59,938 nucleotides of DNA, taken from assembly GCA_965218865.1 (NCBI GenBank), contig CBDCME010000001.1:1-59938 (forward strand), given 5' to 3'. The stretch's first letter is position 1, and each line of letters starts with the position of its first letter. The notes under the pieces are model-generated. The model was given only the letters and a program-made list of their open reading frames with translations, did no database searches and was not told the origin of the DNA. The position numbers and the translations under genes were made by a program. Positions 1 to 8,066 of the stretch are shown here, piece after piece. Source of the DNA: CBDCME01 sp965218865. GTDB lineage: Bacteria; Pseudomonadota; Alphaproteobacteria; JAAXGF01.

Positions 1-390
1 CGAGTTGCAGTTTTCGCGCCTATTGCCATCAGGCATAGGTGGACATCTTCTCTTTCTTCTTATGCCCAAATTTTGGGCAAACCAGCACCGTAAAATATCG
101 GATCGTTTCTCTTATGGTTTCCTGTTGTAAAATTCTGGTAATGGGATTGCTCAAGCCCTTCAGGTTGCGAAAACTACGCCAGGAATGCGCACCGAGTGTT
201 GTGGCCTTTACAGGTAGCTATAGGGGCGGGCAATTTGGTCCGTAGTGATGCTGGCAGCTGGCTAAAAAGGTGTTTTTTGCACCACGTTAAAAATTTGCCG
301 CCTCTTGTTTGAAAATACGATTTAAGAATTGCGCCAAACCCGTTCTGTGCGGTCACGCCAAGTTCAACTGATAGGGCGGCCCGTGTCTTT
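1..390. other. Left edge without recognisable gene
   Basis: This stretch is less GC-rich than the rest and I see no ORF with convincing composition or family resemblance. It lies downstream of the last gene of the nitrile hydratase operon, so it would hold the operon's transcription end, but I do not see a clear hairpin followed by a T-run. Confidence 0.4.
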
Positions 391-1359
391 TTAAAGAATA
401 TCTTCAGTCAGGCAGGCGACGAATCCCTCCTCGAGGGACAGGGTATTCAAATAGCGGCCTATGAAAATGAGCTCGTTGCGGCGGGTTTCGTCGGCCGCCC
501 AAGGTTGGCCGGGCCGGCCGTCGATCATCATGTGGACCCCTTGAAAGACGAACCGCCGGTCCTCGTCGCCGATGTTGAGGATTCCCTTCATCCGGAAGAT
601 GTGTTGGCCGTGTTCCTGAGCCAGATCGAAGAGCCAACGGTTGAACTTTTTGGGATCTACGCAGCCATCCCGGGTGATGCAGACTGATTGAATCGACTCG
701 TCGTGTTGATGATCGTCCTCGCTCAACAGATCGGGGGCAACGCTGAGGGCATTCTTCAGATCAAAACTCCCGACTCCGAGAACGTGCTGGAGTTCGAGAG
801 CGCATTGCACCGTTCGGAATATTTTCGCGGTCGGGTTCAGCCGACGAACCTTCGTTTCCAAGAGCTCCAGATCGCGCGGTTTCACGAGGTCGGTTTTATT
901 GACCAGGATGACGTCGGCGAAGGCGATCTGCTCCTCGGCCTCGTGGCTATCCAGGTGGTCATGGATATGCTTGGAATCGACGATCGTCACGATGGCGTCG
1001 AGCGTGGTCCGCGAGGCCACGCGGTCATCGGCCAGAAAGGACTGGATCACCGGTCCGGGATCAGCCAACCCGGTCGTTTCGATGACGATATGATCCAATT
1101 CCCGATAGCGGGCAAATATGTCGTCGATAATCCGAATGAGATCGCCACGTACGGTGCAACAGATGCAGCCATTGTTCATCTCGATGATTTCTTCATCCGA
1201 GCTCACGATCAGTTGATGGTCGATCCCGATTTCGCCGAACTCGTTTACGATCACCGCGATCTTTTTTCCGTGCTCGGAAGAAAGAATGTGGTTGAGAAGG
1301 GTCGTCTTACCCGATCCGAGATAGCCGGTGAGCACCGTGGCGGGGACCTTACCCAACAT
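391..1359 (-). CDS. CobW/G3E-family GTPase, probable cobalt chaperone for nitrile hydratase
   Basis: The 322-residue product has the G3E GTPase layout: P-loop GYLGSGKT at residues 12-19, the metal-binding CICC motif at 65-68, and the guanine-specificity motif NKTD near residue 154. Proteins of this family (CobW, P47K, HypB/UreG relatives) use GTP to hand metal ions to enzymes. Because it ends an operon that encodes a cobalt-type nitrile hydratase and a cobalt importer, the likely client is the hydratase alpha subunit; this is inferred from context. The C-terminal half is the usual CobW C-terminal domain (RMKGILNI and a following FQGVH region). Length is normal and the gene looks intact. Confidence 0.9.
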   Translation of the reverse strand: MLGKVPATVLTGYLGSGKTTLLNHILSSEHGKKIAVIVNEFGEIGIDHQLIVSSDEEIIEMNNGCICCTVRGDLIRIIDDIFARYRELDHIVIETTGLADPGPVIQSFLADDRVASRTTLDAIVTIVDSKHIHDHLDSHEAEEQIAFADVILVNKTDLVKPRDLELLETKVRRLNPTAKIFRTVQCALELQHVLGVGSFDLKNALSVAPDLLSEDDHQHDESIQSVCITRDGCVDPKKFNRWLFDLAQEHGQHIFRMKGILNIGDEDRRFVFQGVHMMIDGRPGQPWAADETRRNELIFIGRYLNTLSLEEGFVACLTEDIL

Positions 1360-1374
1360 GTCGCGTTCCTCGAT

Positions 1375-1596
1375 CTAGCTCGAAGGTTGGTCCTGGGTCA
1401 GAAAACCGTAATGCCGCCCGATGGCACCATCGCGAGGGGCGAGGCTGTCCCGGACACCGCGGCTTTGGCTGAATTTGTTGGCGTTGGCGGACAATTCGGT
1501 CGGAAAGGCCGAAATTATTCCAAACGAGGAAAAGGTTACCGCCATCACGACCGAGAGTGACTTAAAGAATTGAACGCACGATTCGATAATCTTCAT
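1375..1596 (-). CDS. Small putative secreted or membrane-anchored protein in the nitrile hydratase operon
   Basis: I do not recognise this 73-residue product. The chosen ATG gives an N-terminus starting MKIIES, followed by a hydrophobic stretch (residues about 9-30, containing SVVMAVTFSSFGIISA) that could be a signal peptide or one membrane helix. The remainder is polar. A GGAAAG ribosome-binding-like sequence lies four bases before the ATG. It fills the 356-base gap between the accessory protein and the CobW GTPase on the same strand, so it is probably co-transcribed. It could equally be a non-coding spacer. Confidence 0.4.
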   Translation of the reverse strand: MKIIESCVQFFKSLSVVMAVTFSSFGIISAFPTELSANANKFSQSRGVRDSLAPRDGAIGRHYGFLTQDQPSS

Positions 1597-1715
1597 CGAT
1601 CTTTCCGAGCAAAAATTAAACAACCTAGCTCGACGATCCACTGGGTGCCGAAAAACCGGGGCGAGCGTACAAGCTCTGCCCCGGCGCCAGGTAGTTTTGA
1701 ATCATGGAGAAGCCT

Positions 1716-2060
1716 CTATTTTCCGTCTTGCAGCATTTCCTCGGTCTGTTTCTCGATCTCTTGCTTCGTGACGAGGTCGTTTTCAATCAGTATGCGCTCC
1801 AACGCGATCAACCATCTTTGATAATAGTCCCAAGATGGATCGTCTATGGCATGCTCCTCTTCCCATTGGGAAATGGACGCGATCAGCTGTTGACGAAAAT
1901 CCTCCCATTCGAATTTTCCTTGCTTGGACAGGGCCAGGGCGAGGCCAAAGGCACGACCTTCCCACTCATGGGTGAACAGAATCTGGCCGTTCTGACGCGG
2001 AGGAGCATCCTTGGAACCGAGCATCGTCGTCGCCGCGTAATGTTCGAACTTAGTGTACAT
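1716..2060 (-). CDS. Nitrile hydratase accessory (activator) protein
   Basis: The 114-residue product matches the nitrile hydratase accessory family, the small P14K/NhlE-like proteins related to the N-terminal part of the beta subunit. The diagnostic block is WEGRAFGLALALSKQGKFEW followed by an FRQQLIASI segment. In characterised cobalt nitrile hydratases this partner carries cobalt or swaps subunits to load the metal into the alpha subunit and is needed for activity. It starts 23 bases after the alpha-subunit gene, the usual order. It looks intact. Confidence 0.88.
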   Translation of the reverse strand: MYTKFEHYAATTMLGSKDAPPRQNGQILFTHEWEGRAFGLALALSKQGKFEWEDFRQQLIASISQWEEEHAIDDPSWDYYQRWLIALERILIENDLVTKQEIEKQTEEMLQDGK

Positions 2061-2083
2061 TCTCGGGGCCTCAAAAAAGTGAC

Positions 2084-2740
2084 CTAGAACCCCTGATCCG
2101 CGGCCTTGTACCCGCGCTTCGCCGGGGCGGCTTCGACCTTGGCAACCCCGATCATCGATTCCGGCGTCACCAGCTTAGCCAATTCCTCTTCGTTCATCGC
2201 CTCGGTTCGCGCCGGTCTTTCGGGCAACACGAACCAGCGAATTTGGGCGCTGCTGTCCCAGACGTGGATATTGACCGAATCGCCGAGTTCCACTCCCATT
2301 TCCTTCAACACGACACGCGGCTCTCTCGCCGCGCGGGCGCGAAACGTCGGATCCTTGAACCAATAGGGTGGCAGGCCCAGCACCGGCCAGGGATAGCACG
2401 AGCAAAGCGTGCAAATGATCAATTGATGGTCGGTCGGCGTACATTCGGCACAGCGCATGTGCTCCCCTTCCGCTCCCGACATGATCGGGGGGAAGTCCAG
2501 CTCGGCGATGGCCGCATTGGCGTCCTTCAAGAGCCGCGCCTTGAAATCCGGATCGACCCAGGCCCGGGCGACGATCTTGGCGCCGTTGAACGGGCCCATC
2601 TTGGTTTCGAAAAACTCGACGATCTTTCCGACCGTGTCTCCCGTGATGACACCTTTTTCAACCAGCAATGATTCCAGGGCCTTGGCTTTCGCCGCGCTCT
2701 GCTTTTCCCGGTCTGTCCCATAATTGAATTGTTCAGTCAT
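2084..2740 (-). CDS. nthA: Nitrile hydratase alpha subunit, cobalt type
   Basis: The 218-residue product carries the metal-binding claw CTLCSC at residues 110-115 (Cys110, Cys113, Ser114, Cys115). Threonine at the second position and the following YPWPVLGLPP are typical of the non-corrin cobalt class; iron enzymes have CSLCSC. The alpha subunit holds the low-spin cobalt that hydrates nitriles to amides in the cytoplasm. The start at 2740 is preceded by GGAG five bases upstream; a longer reading exists upstream but overlaps the beta-subunit gene. The N-terminal ALESLL and C-terminal SMIGV blocks match cobalt enzymes. Two further cysteines (RCAEC, 97-100) are unusual. Thiocyanate hydrolase gamma is a relative, but the single-chain beta partner argues for nitrile hydratase. 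Confidence 0.93.
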   Translation of the reverse strand: MTEQFNYGTDREKQSAAKAKALESLLVEKGVITGDTVGKIVEFFETKMGPFNGAKIVARAWVDPDFKARLLKDANAAIAELDFPPIMSGAEGEHMRCAECTPTDHQLIICTLCSCYPWPVLGLPPYWFKDPTFRARAAREPRVVLKEMGVELGDSVNIHVWDSSAQIRWFVLPERPARTEAMNEEELAKLVTPESMIGVAKVEAAPAKRGYKAADQGF

Positions 2741-2783
2741 CTTGATCTCCTGTTCGTTGATTCGGGATTCACGTTCCCGAACG

Positions 2784-3503
2784 TCATGCGGCCTCGAGAT
2801 AGGTTTCGAAGATGTCCGCATAGAACGAGTTATTATCTTCCGCGAGTTCGTTCCAAAGTTCCTTGGGATCGAATTTGACACAGTAGGAAGGCATGGGTTC
2901 GCCGAGTCCGTCGGGTCCGGTGGAGCAGAAGTACGTGTAGCAGCCGTCGTACACGAGATCGACCACTCCCGTCTTGCCTCTGAGGTGACCGGGAAGGCGG
3001 GTATGCGCACTCGGCGGGACGTCCTTCACCCTGATCTTGTCGCCGGCTTTGAATTTTGCCTGCAGGTTTACGTCCCGCAAGGGAGAATCGCCGGTTTCCA
3101 GGTAATGGGTGACCTGCTTGTCGATTCCCGGATCGCCACCCGACGCCCCGGGGGCGTCCGGATTGGCGAGAAATTCCTTGGTCTTGGCGTCGAGTTCTTC
3201 CTGAGAAATATAGCCCTGGGAGACGAAGAAGCCGGATATGCCCCCAAGCCATTTCTCGTAATAGCGAAATTTGAAGTAGTCGAACGGGTTCATGGCCTCG
3301 GCGCCCATGCGAAGGGAAGCCCAGGTCCATTCATCGCGGAATTTGGTCGGAACGTGACTGATATCGAGATGCTTGCTCAGCCCCATCATCGCCGTGTGAA
3401 TCGCGAATATGATCTTTTCCCACGGCTGTACGAATACGCGTTTTTCCCAATTGGTCACGGAGTCGAGATTTTCAATTCCGCCAAGTCCATGCTGCAGTTT
3501 CAT
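2784..3503 (-). CDS. nthB: Nitrile hydratase beta subunit
   Basis: The 239-residue product begins MKLQHGLGG, close to the family's usual start, and contains the C-terminal barrel with FKAGDKIRVKD, the typical motif of the domain that packs on the alpha subunit. It is one full-length chain, unlike thiocyanate hydrolase, where this region is split into two smaller subunits. It forms the heterodimer that builds the active-site channel. It precedes nthA by 43 bases, the beta-alpha order common for cobalt enzymes. Confidence 0.92.
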   Translation of the reverse strand: MKLQHGLGGIENLDSVTNWEKRVFVQPWEKIIFAIHTAMMGLSKHLDISHVPTKFRDEWTWASLRMGAEAMNPFDYFKFRYYEKWLGGISGFFVSQGYISQEELDAKTKEFLANPDAPGASGGDPGIDKQVTHYLETGDSPLRDVNLQAKFKAGDKIRVKDVPPSAHTRLPGHLRGKTGVVDLVYDGCYTYFCSTGPDGLGEPMPSYCVKFDPKELWNELAEDNNSFYADIFETYLEAA

Positions 3504-3513
3504 AACTGCCTCC

Positions 3514-4011
3514 TCAGGTTGATTCTTTAGTCATTGCGTTGGCCATCAACTCGTGCAGGATGCCAAAGGTGGCGCCGATGACCATGGCAACAATCGCGAT
3601 AGCTGTCGGATGCGCCAGCGGGTCCGACGACATAATCGGCACGTCGAGCAGAAATCTCGTGCCCACGAGCGAGGCGAAACCCCACACGATGGCTGGCAAT
3701 TTCGAAATCAGACCGATTTTCGCGGCTTGAACCATTCCGCCGCTGCCGACGCCGACCAAAATCGAAACAATGTAAATATTGCCGCCGCCGGTAAGTTCGA
3801 TCGCCAGTAGGGTCAGCGAGGCAATGCATATGCCCGTGATGTTCGAGGCGACGGACTTTATCCAGCCCTGCGTGCCCCCTCCAAGAAAGAAAAAAGAGGC
3901 CCACGCAATAAATGTTACCCACACCGGAACCGGAATGATTTCTGCCACCAACCAATTATCAATTGCCCCGAGTACGATGATACCAATGGTTAAAGCTTCG
4001 GCTTGCTTCAT
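3514..4011 (-). CDS. DUF1097 family membrane protein
   Basis: The 165-residue product is almost entirely hydrophobic, with about five predicted membrane helices separated by short Gly-rich turns (FFLGGGTQGW, VGVGSGG). This layout matches the DUF1097 family, for which no function is established. It sits only 10 bases upstream of nthB on the same strand, so co-expression with the hydratase is likely. A role in substrate or product movement across the membrane is a reasonable guess, not shown by the sequence. Confidence 0.75.
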   Translation of the reverse strand: MKQAEALTIGIIVLGAIDNWLVAEIIPVPVWVTFIAWASFFFLGGGTQGWIKSVASNITGICIASLTLLAIELTGGGNIYIVSILVGVGSGGMVQAAKIGLISKLPAIVWGFASLVGTRFLLDVPIMSSDPLAHPTAIAIVAMVIGATFGILHELMANAMTKEST

Positions 4012-4203
4012 TTAAATTCTCCTTCCTTTATTCCGTGTACATGCCCGGTCGGTTCGATCGCGGGTCACGTACACAAATCTCCAACCGGCTCGTTTCAGCC
4101 GAAATTCCGATCCTTCCGCTCACAAGCTCTCAAAGACTCACCTCATGAGTTTCGGAACGGATCACCACGCAAAACCGCGCGCCACGGCCGATTCCCCTGA
4201 GCT
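4012..4203. other. Spacer between cbtA and the hydratase genes
   Basis: No gene is visible. An inverted pair GTGTAC...GTACAC (about 4035-4080) encloses a GC-rich segment and could form a hairpin just upstream of the DUF1097 gene, either ending cbtBA transcription or belonging to a separate hydratase promoter. Confidence 0.35.
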
Positions 4204-4941
4204 TCACGCGGCCGCTGGGGACGCACCGCCTACTTCCACGCGTCGTCGCACCAGCTCGCCCGTCAAGTGCCCAAGCAACAGCCAGAATACCGCCGAGGTG
4301 CCGAGAGAGGCGATAATGAACTGCCGCTGCACGTCGTCCGAAACCAATGCTTCATGGACTTCGGGATGAGGCGCGCCGATCGCGTGCGGAAGAATGAACA
4401 AACCAATGGCGACGATCACCCACGCCAGCCGGCCATAGGCCATCAAGGCCAATCCCGCGGCCGTGGCCAGGGCGGTGCCGATCCACCATATCTGGCGCGC
4501 CTCCAGCTCGGCCGCGGCGGTACCCGGAAGCTCGGGCGGCAAGCCGAGCGCCGGAGCCAGGCTGAAGGCCAGGAAGGCGGCCGCCCCCCAGGCAAGACCC
4601 ACCCGAGCATCCACCGACTTGCCGGGCGCGAGTTTGTGGAGGACGAGGCCCGCGGCAAGCACGAGTCCGGCCCCAAATCCAAGCAGCACGTTGGTGATCA
4701 TGCTCCAAAACGTCCTCTCAAGGCCGTCTTCCGGCCCCCAGGCCTCGGCCTCACCGGGATGCTCCCCCTCGATCACCGCCGCGTGGGCATGAGCAACGGC
4801 CGCGGTGTCGGCGCCGCCGGCGTCTTCGAAGGTTTCGGCAAACAGGATCAATGGAATGGACGACGACATCTGCACGGCCGTCATCACAAAACCCATGATA
4901 GTGCCCGCGATCAGGGCGACCAAAAGAATACGATTCAACAT
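4204..4941 (-). CDS. cbtA: CbtA-type cobalt transporter subunit
   Basis: The 245-residue product is a CbtA family membrane protein. It opens with a membrane helix followed by the family block MTAVQMSSSIPLILFAETFE, then an acidic and His-rich loop (HAHAAVIEGEHPGEAEAW) and about five more helices. CbtA with CbtB forms a predicted cobalt importer, known mainly from conserved gene context and B12 regulation. Here it is coupled to a cobalt enzyme instead of corrin synthesis. It lies 38 bases after cbtB and is intact, unlike the second copy near 27.3 kb. Confidence 0.88.
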   Translation of the reverse strand: MLNRILLVALIAGTIMGFVMTAVQMSSSIPLILFAETFEDAGGADTAAVAHAHAAVIEGEHPGEAEAWGPEDGLERTFWSMITNVLLGFGAGLVLAAGLVLHKLAPGKSVDARVGLAWGAAAFLAFSLAPALGLPPELPGTAAAELEARQIWWIGTALATAAGLALMAYGRLAWVIVAIGLFILPHAIGAPHPEVHEALVSDDVQRQFIIASLGTSAVFWLLLGHLTGELVRRRVEVGGASPAAA

Positions 4942-4979
4942 CTACTTCTCCCCGACACCTAACCTAAACCCCGACGTAA

Positions 4980-5171
4980 CTAGTGGCAGGGAAAGGCCAT
5001 GATGTGGCGGCCGTCGTGAGCCGCGTTGTGTATTTGCTGCGGACTCGCGAAGCCAATGGCAAAAAAGATGAAAAGACCCAATAATGCCGCAAACGCGATC
5101 GCCGGTAGCTTTGCCGCCACTTCATTTATTTCGGTGCCCGGAAGTTCCAAACCTAATGGGGCTATGTTCAT
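4980..5171 (-). CDS. cbtB: CbtB-type cobalt transporter subunit
   Basis: The 63-residue product has one membrane helix (residues about 24-42) and the conserved His-rich tail ending HIMAFPCH, which is presumed to bind cobalt. This is the standard CbtB form. It is the first gene of the transport pair, with a GAGGAG ribosome-binding site before its ATG. Its leader resembles the one in front of the second cbtB near 27.07 kb. Confidence 0.9.
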   Translation of the reverse strand: MNIAPLGLELPGTEINEVAAKLPAIAFAALLGLFIFFAIGFASPQQIHNAAHDGRHIMAFPCH

Positions 5172-5290
5172 TTTCTACTCCTCAGATTTTCCAAGTATCG
5201 TTTCGGCGTTTCCGTTGAAACAACCCGAACGACCCGAATCCGAACCGTTCCCGGCGAAGCGATGCCCGCCGCGGCAAGAAGTTACCGTGT
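5172..5290 (-). promoter_or_regulatory. Conserved structured leader of cbtBA (copy 1)
   Basis: Read on the minus strand, this leader shares its final 90 or so bases with the leader of the second cbtB. Two hairpins recur: CGGCGGG pairing with TTCGCCG (5252-5271 on the plus strand, two G-U pairs) and GTTTC pairing with GAAAC around a four-base loop. In the other copy the first stem is CGGCGAA/TTCGCCG, so the two base changes keep pairing. I do not find the B12-box of a cobalamin riboswitch. Confidence 0.5.
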
Positions 5291-5479
5291 GTGTATGTTT
5301 GCGCCGTACTGCTCCACGCGACCTCATACCCCCGTATTATTAAAGGATCAAACCGAGGCAGATCTTCCAAATCTTAAGAGAGAACATACGCCTACCCTCC
5401 TGAGTTAGCTGGGCAAACCCATGTACGGCGCCGAATATCGCAAGCGATACACCCCTGATGAAATGAGTTGTGATCCGGA

Positions 5480-5495
5480 TTTTCATTAATGAAAA
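5480..5495. promoter_or_regulatory. 16-bp perfect palindrome, possible operator
   Basis: TTTTCATTAATGAAAA is a perfect palindrome in the AT-rich intergenic region between the integrase gene and cbtB. Its length and symmetry suit a dimeric repressor or metalloregulator. No regulator gene is adjacent, so the binding protein is unknown. The rest of 5290-5696 shows no gene. Confidence 0.35.
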
Positions 5496-5696
5496 CCCTA
5501 AAAATCCAGATAGGGGCCATTAACAAGATTAATGTTTCTTACCGATAAATAGTCCCCCCTTGTCAATGGTGGAGCAAAAGTCGGCCATCCGACTCAATGG
5601 TTTGTGATGACGGCGGATTTCGCCAAGCGTGCTTGATTTGAGCTGAACTTGAGGCCTATGCCTTACAGAAGGATCCCAAGAAGAATCCCTCAAAAT

Positions 5697-6719
5697 TTAA
5701 TCCAACGCCTCCCGCGCCTTCCGCAAATAATCCGGGTGATGATGCCCATACAGCTCCGTTGTCCGCTCATGATTGTGGCCTAAAAAGCCACCAATTTCCC
5801 ACAGCGGCACACCCCGCTGCGCCATCCAGGTCCCCGCGCTATGACGCAATGTGCGCGGGGTCACATCTTTCAGTCCAGCACGCCTACGGGCCGTCACGAA
5901 CGACCGCTTGATGTCGCCAACCCGCTGGCCATCGCGATGCAGGACGTACTCCATCGGACTGCCGCGCTTATGCGCTTTGAGCAGAATCCATTTTAGCCGG
6001 CGCGGTATCGGCACGATTGCCCGGCCTTTACTCGTTTGCTGCCTTCCCGGCTCGTTGAAATTTATAATTCCGCGCACGAGATCGACCTGCGGCCAGCGTA
6101 ACGACAAGATCGCTTCCTTGCGCGCTCCCGTATACAGGCCGATAAGAATGAACAGCGGCAGATGCATCCGACATCGGGGGTCCTTGCGCGATACATTCAA
6201 AAGTGCCGCAGCCTCGTGCCGTGTCAGCCACCGACTTTTCCCTGCGGGTTTCGGGGGCAGCCACACGAACGGTGCTCGGGTTAAACGACCCCGCCGCGCC
6301 GCATAATTGATCGCGGCCCGAAGCACTGTGAGTTCCCGCCGAACTGTACCATCAGAACCGCCACAATACTCTTGGTAGGCACGGCAGGTTTCTCTCGTGA
6401 TGTCCGCGATCGTGTTCGCACACCAAAAACCGCTCAGCGCATCGATCGCAAATCCAATGCGCTGTGGAGCCGCGGTGTACGGAGCGTGTTCGCTCGCGTA
6501 CTCTGCTAGGGCATCCGCTATCGGGTACCGAGTGGGATCACGCGGCCGGTATCCTTGTTTTCGGGCTTCAAGGAACTCCGCGAAGAATTCTTCAGCTTCC
6601 GCGAGATCCTTTGTAGCCGTGCTTTGCTCACGTGATCTGCCCCGCTCGGACCAACGGATGTAGAAGCAGCCGCGCTTTTTGAGATAGACGAGGCGCGGGC
6701 CTTCGTTCCGTCGTGACAT
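5697..6719 (-). CDS. Tyrosine-type site-specific integrase
   Basis: The 340-residue product is a phage-type integrase that would insert and excise the element at 5.7-11 kb. The N-terminal part is an arm/core-binding region (GCFYIRWSERGRSREQST). The catalytic domain shows the first Arg in TGARKEAI, Lys in TSKGRAIVPI, the box RTLRHS, GH in FLGHNHERT, and the nucleophile Tyr in TELYGHH. The first His of the H-x-x-R box is Arg here, an allowed but less common form. The gene looks intact. It overlaps the upstream HTH gene by about 200 bases. Confidence 0.9.
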   Translation of the reverse strand: MSRRNEGPRLVYLKKRGCFYIRWSERGRSREQSTATKDLAEAEEFFAEFLEARKQGYRPRDPTRYPIADALAEYASEHAPYTAAPQRIGFAIDALSGFWCANTIADITRETCRAYQEYCGGSDGTVRRELTVLRAAINYAARRGRLTRAPFVWLPPKPAGKSRWLTRHEAAALLNVSRKDPRCRMHLPLFILIGLYTGARKEAILSLRWPQVDLVRGIINFNEPGRQQTSKGRAIVPIPRRLKWILLKAHKRGSPMEYVLHRDGQRVGDIKRSFVTARRRAGLKDVTPRTLRHSAGTWMAQRGVPLWEIGGFLGHNHERTTELYGHHHPDYLRKAREALD

Positions 6720-6907
6720 CTGTGCACCGTATTCATTGCGATAAACTCATCGATTGCATCGCGCGGGTACATGTACTTTCCCGCGACCTTAATGAAACTA
6801 AGCCGTCCCGCCTCCCGCTCTGTCCGCACCGAGCGTGCGGTAATCCCAAGAATCCGGGTCACTTGACGGGCCATCAAAAGCCGAGGTTTGCTCTCATCAA
6901 GGGCCAT
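6518..6907 (-). CDS. Excisionase-like helix-turn-helix protein
   Basis: Residues 1-60 form a MerR/excisionase-type winged HTH (RLLMARQVTRILGITARSVR then RLSFIKVAGKYMYPRDAIDEF). Such small proteins direct excision by the neighbouring integrase. The remaining 70 residues run out of frame through the start of the integrase gene and have no domain character, so the functional part probably ends near 6720 and the long overlap may reflect a lost stop codon. Confidence 0.65.
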   Translation of the reverse strand: MALDESKPRLLMARQVTRILGITARSVRTEREAGRLSFIKVAGKYMYPRDAIDEFIAMNTVHRCHDGTKARASSISKSAAASTSVGPSGADHVSKARLQRISRKLKNSSRSSLKPENKDTGRVIPLGTR

Positions 6908-6949
6908 GTCAAATCATTCTCGAGGCCATCATGTGCGCGAATCGTGGAA

Positions 6950-7795
6950 CTACGACCGCAACGCGTTTTCAATCGTGCGTCGCACGTACTTCGCATCCTT
7001 ATCGCTGGCCTGAACCGCGCCATCTGGCCGAGTTTCAAGGACGGTAGCGAGCATGTTGCGGTCCGAAATGCGGTACTTCTTTGCGAGCCTGCGGACTAGG
7101 CTGAAATCGTATCCCGAACGGCTACAATCTTTGCTTGCTGGTTTGCCGGTCCCGTTCCACAGGTCCCGCAATCTGCGATCGCGAGCGAGCAACTCCTCCA
7201 ATGAAGAAGGAACGCAACTCGGATCAGCATCGCGGGGCCGGTGATGCTTTTCCTCAGCCGTCTCGGAAATGTCCATCGCCAACAGGTATTCCCGCAGCGC
7301 CTCGTCTTCACAGCGGACATGGCCATAAAATTGCGAAACCACGCCCACGTTGGGTTTGGCCGTGCCGGGAACACGAATGAGCCTCCGATTATCGGAGGTA
7401 TGGTCCAGCCGTGTTTCGAGATTCCCTAACTCACGCTTGAATTTGTTGCGAAAGTCCTCGGCAAAACGTTTGTTCCTTTCAGAAAAATCCGGACAATCCT
7501 TTACCTCGAACGTAGGAATAGCAAACAATACATGGTAACCCCTGCCACTAAATGACGTGACCGGCATCTGAAATCCGAAATCGTAAAGGTAGGGAATAGC
7601 ATGATTCTCAAGAAATCCCGTAAACGCGTTCTGCCACGAATCCGTTACCGTTGAAATACAGTCAAAATCCCAGAAGATATTCTTCACCAAACGCATTTCT
7701 TCTTCGCGAGCACTCCTAGGGTATTTTTTGTGCGTAAAATGGGTCGTAAGCGAGGATTGACACCGATACAGATCATGCGTTTCCCATGGTGGCAC
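6950..7795 (-). CDS. Archaeo-eukaryotic-type primase, catalytic part (reading frame 2 of a split gene)
   Basis: This reading holds the hallmarks of a primase-polymerase of mobile elements: an acidic FWDFDC motif, the SGRGYHVLF motif (S-x-H-like), and the DNRRLIRVPGT motif that binds the nucleotide/template end. The last 60 residues (SLVRRLAKKYRISDRNML...YVRRTIENAL) resemble a PriCT-like tail. Its true N-terminus lies in another frame (7684-7992). The first 33 residues of this ORF before SAREEEM are probably not translated as such. Together the two parts give about 347 residues. It probably primes replication of the excised element. Confidence 0.7.
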   Translation of the reverse strand: MPPWETHDLYRCQSSLTTHFTHKKYPRSAREEEMRLVKNIFWDFDCISTVTDSWQNAFTGFLENHAIPYLYDFGFQMPVTSFSGRGYHVLFAIPTFEVKDCPDFSERNKRFAEDFRNKFKRELGNLETRLDHTSDNRRLIRVPGTAKPNVGVVSQFYGHVRCEDEALREYLLAMDISETAEEKHHRPRDADPSCVPSSLEELLARDRRLRDLWNGTGKPASKDCSRSGYDFSLVRRLAKKYRISDRNMLATVLETRPDGAVQASDKDAKYVRRTIENALRS

Positions 7796-7992
7796 TGGAT
7801 AAAGCCGACGACATCACCGAGTGTCTTGCCAAACATCACACGGGGAAATGCGTCGTGGGCCTTGTTCCACGAGAAATTATCCTTTCCCGGTTTATATTCG
7901 GGATGGAGCGCGATCAATTCGCTGTACGGCTCTGGAGAAAGCCAATTGCACCCTCTCTGTACCGTATCCCGTGAATACCGTGCGTTCGTCAT
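7684..7992 (-). CDS. Primase N-terminal part (reading frame 1 of the split gene)
   Basis: Residues 1-80 (YSELIALHPEYKPG..., ICIGVNPRLRP) are the expected N-terminal region of the primase in the preceding entry; the ICIGVNPR block normally leads within about 25 residues to the FWDFD motif, which lies in the other frame. The two frames meet at an A6 run near 7726-7731, with heptamer A-AAA-AAT in the upstream frame. A minus-one slip there would join both parts. A simple frameshift mutation or base-calling error is equally possible. Confidence 0.6.
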   Translation of the reverse strand: MTNARYSRDTVQRGCNWLSPEPYSELIALHPEYKPGKDNFSWNKAHDAFPRVMFGKTLGDVVGFIQCHHGKRMICIGVNPRLRPILRTKNTLGVLAKKKCVW

Positions 7993-8066
7993 CTTCCTTG
8001 CCTGAATCAGTTAATACTCTGACAAAAGAAAGATATTTATCTCTTTTATAGTGCAAAATTCAGCGT

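Noticed and set aside
2084..3503. Thiocyanate hydrolase instead of nitrile hydratase
   Set aside because: The beta subunit is a single full-length chain and the alpha subunit has the C-terminal blocks of cobalt nitrile hydratases; thiocyanate hydrolase splits the beta region in two.
5172..5400. Cobalamin riboswitch in front of cbtBA
   Set aside because: I could not find the conserved B12-box (GCCAGGA-type ending) on the relevant strand in either leader.
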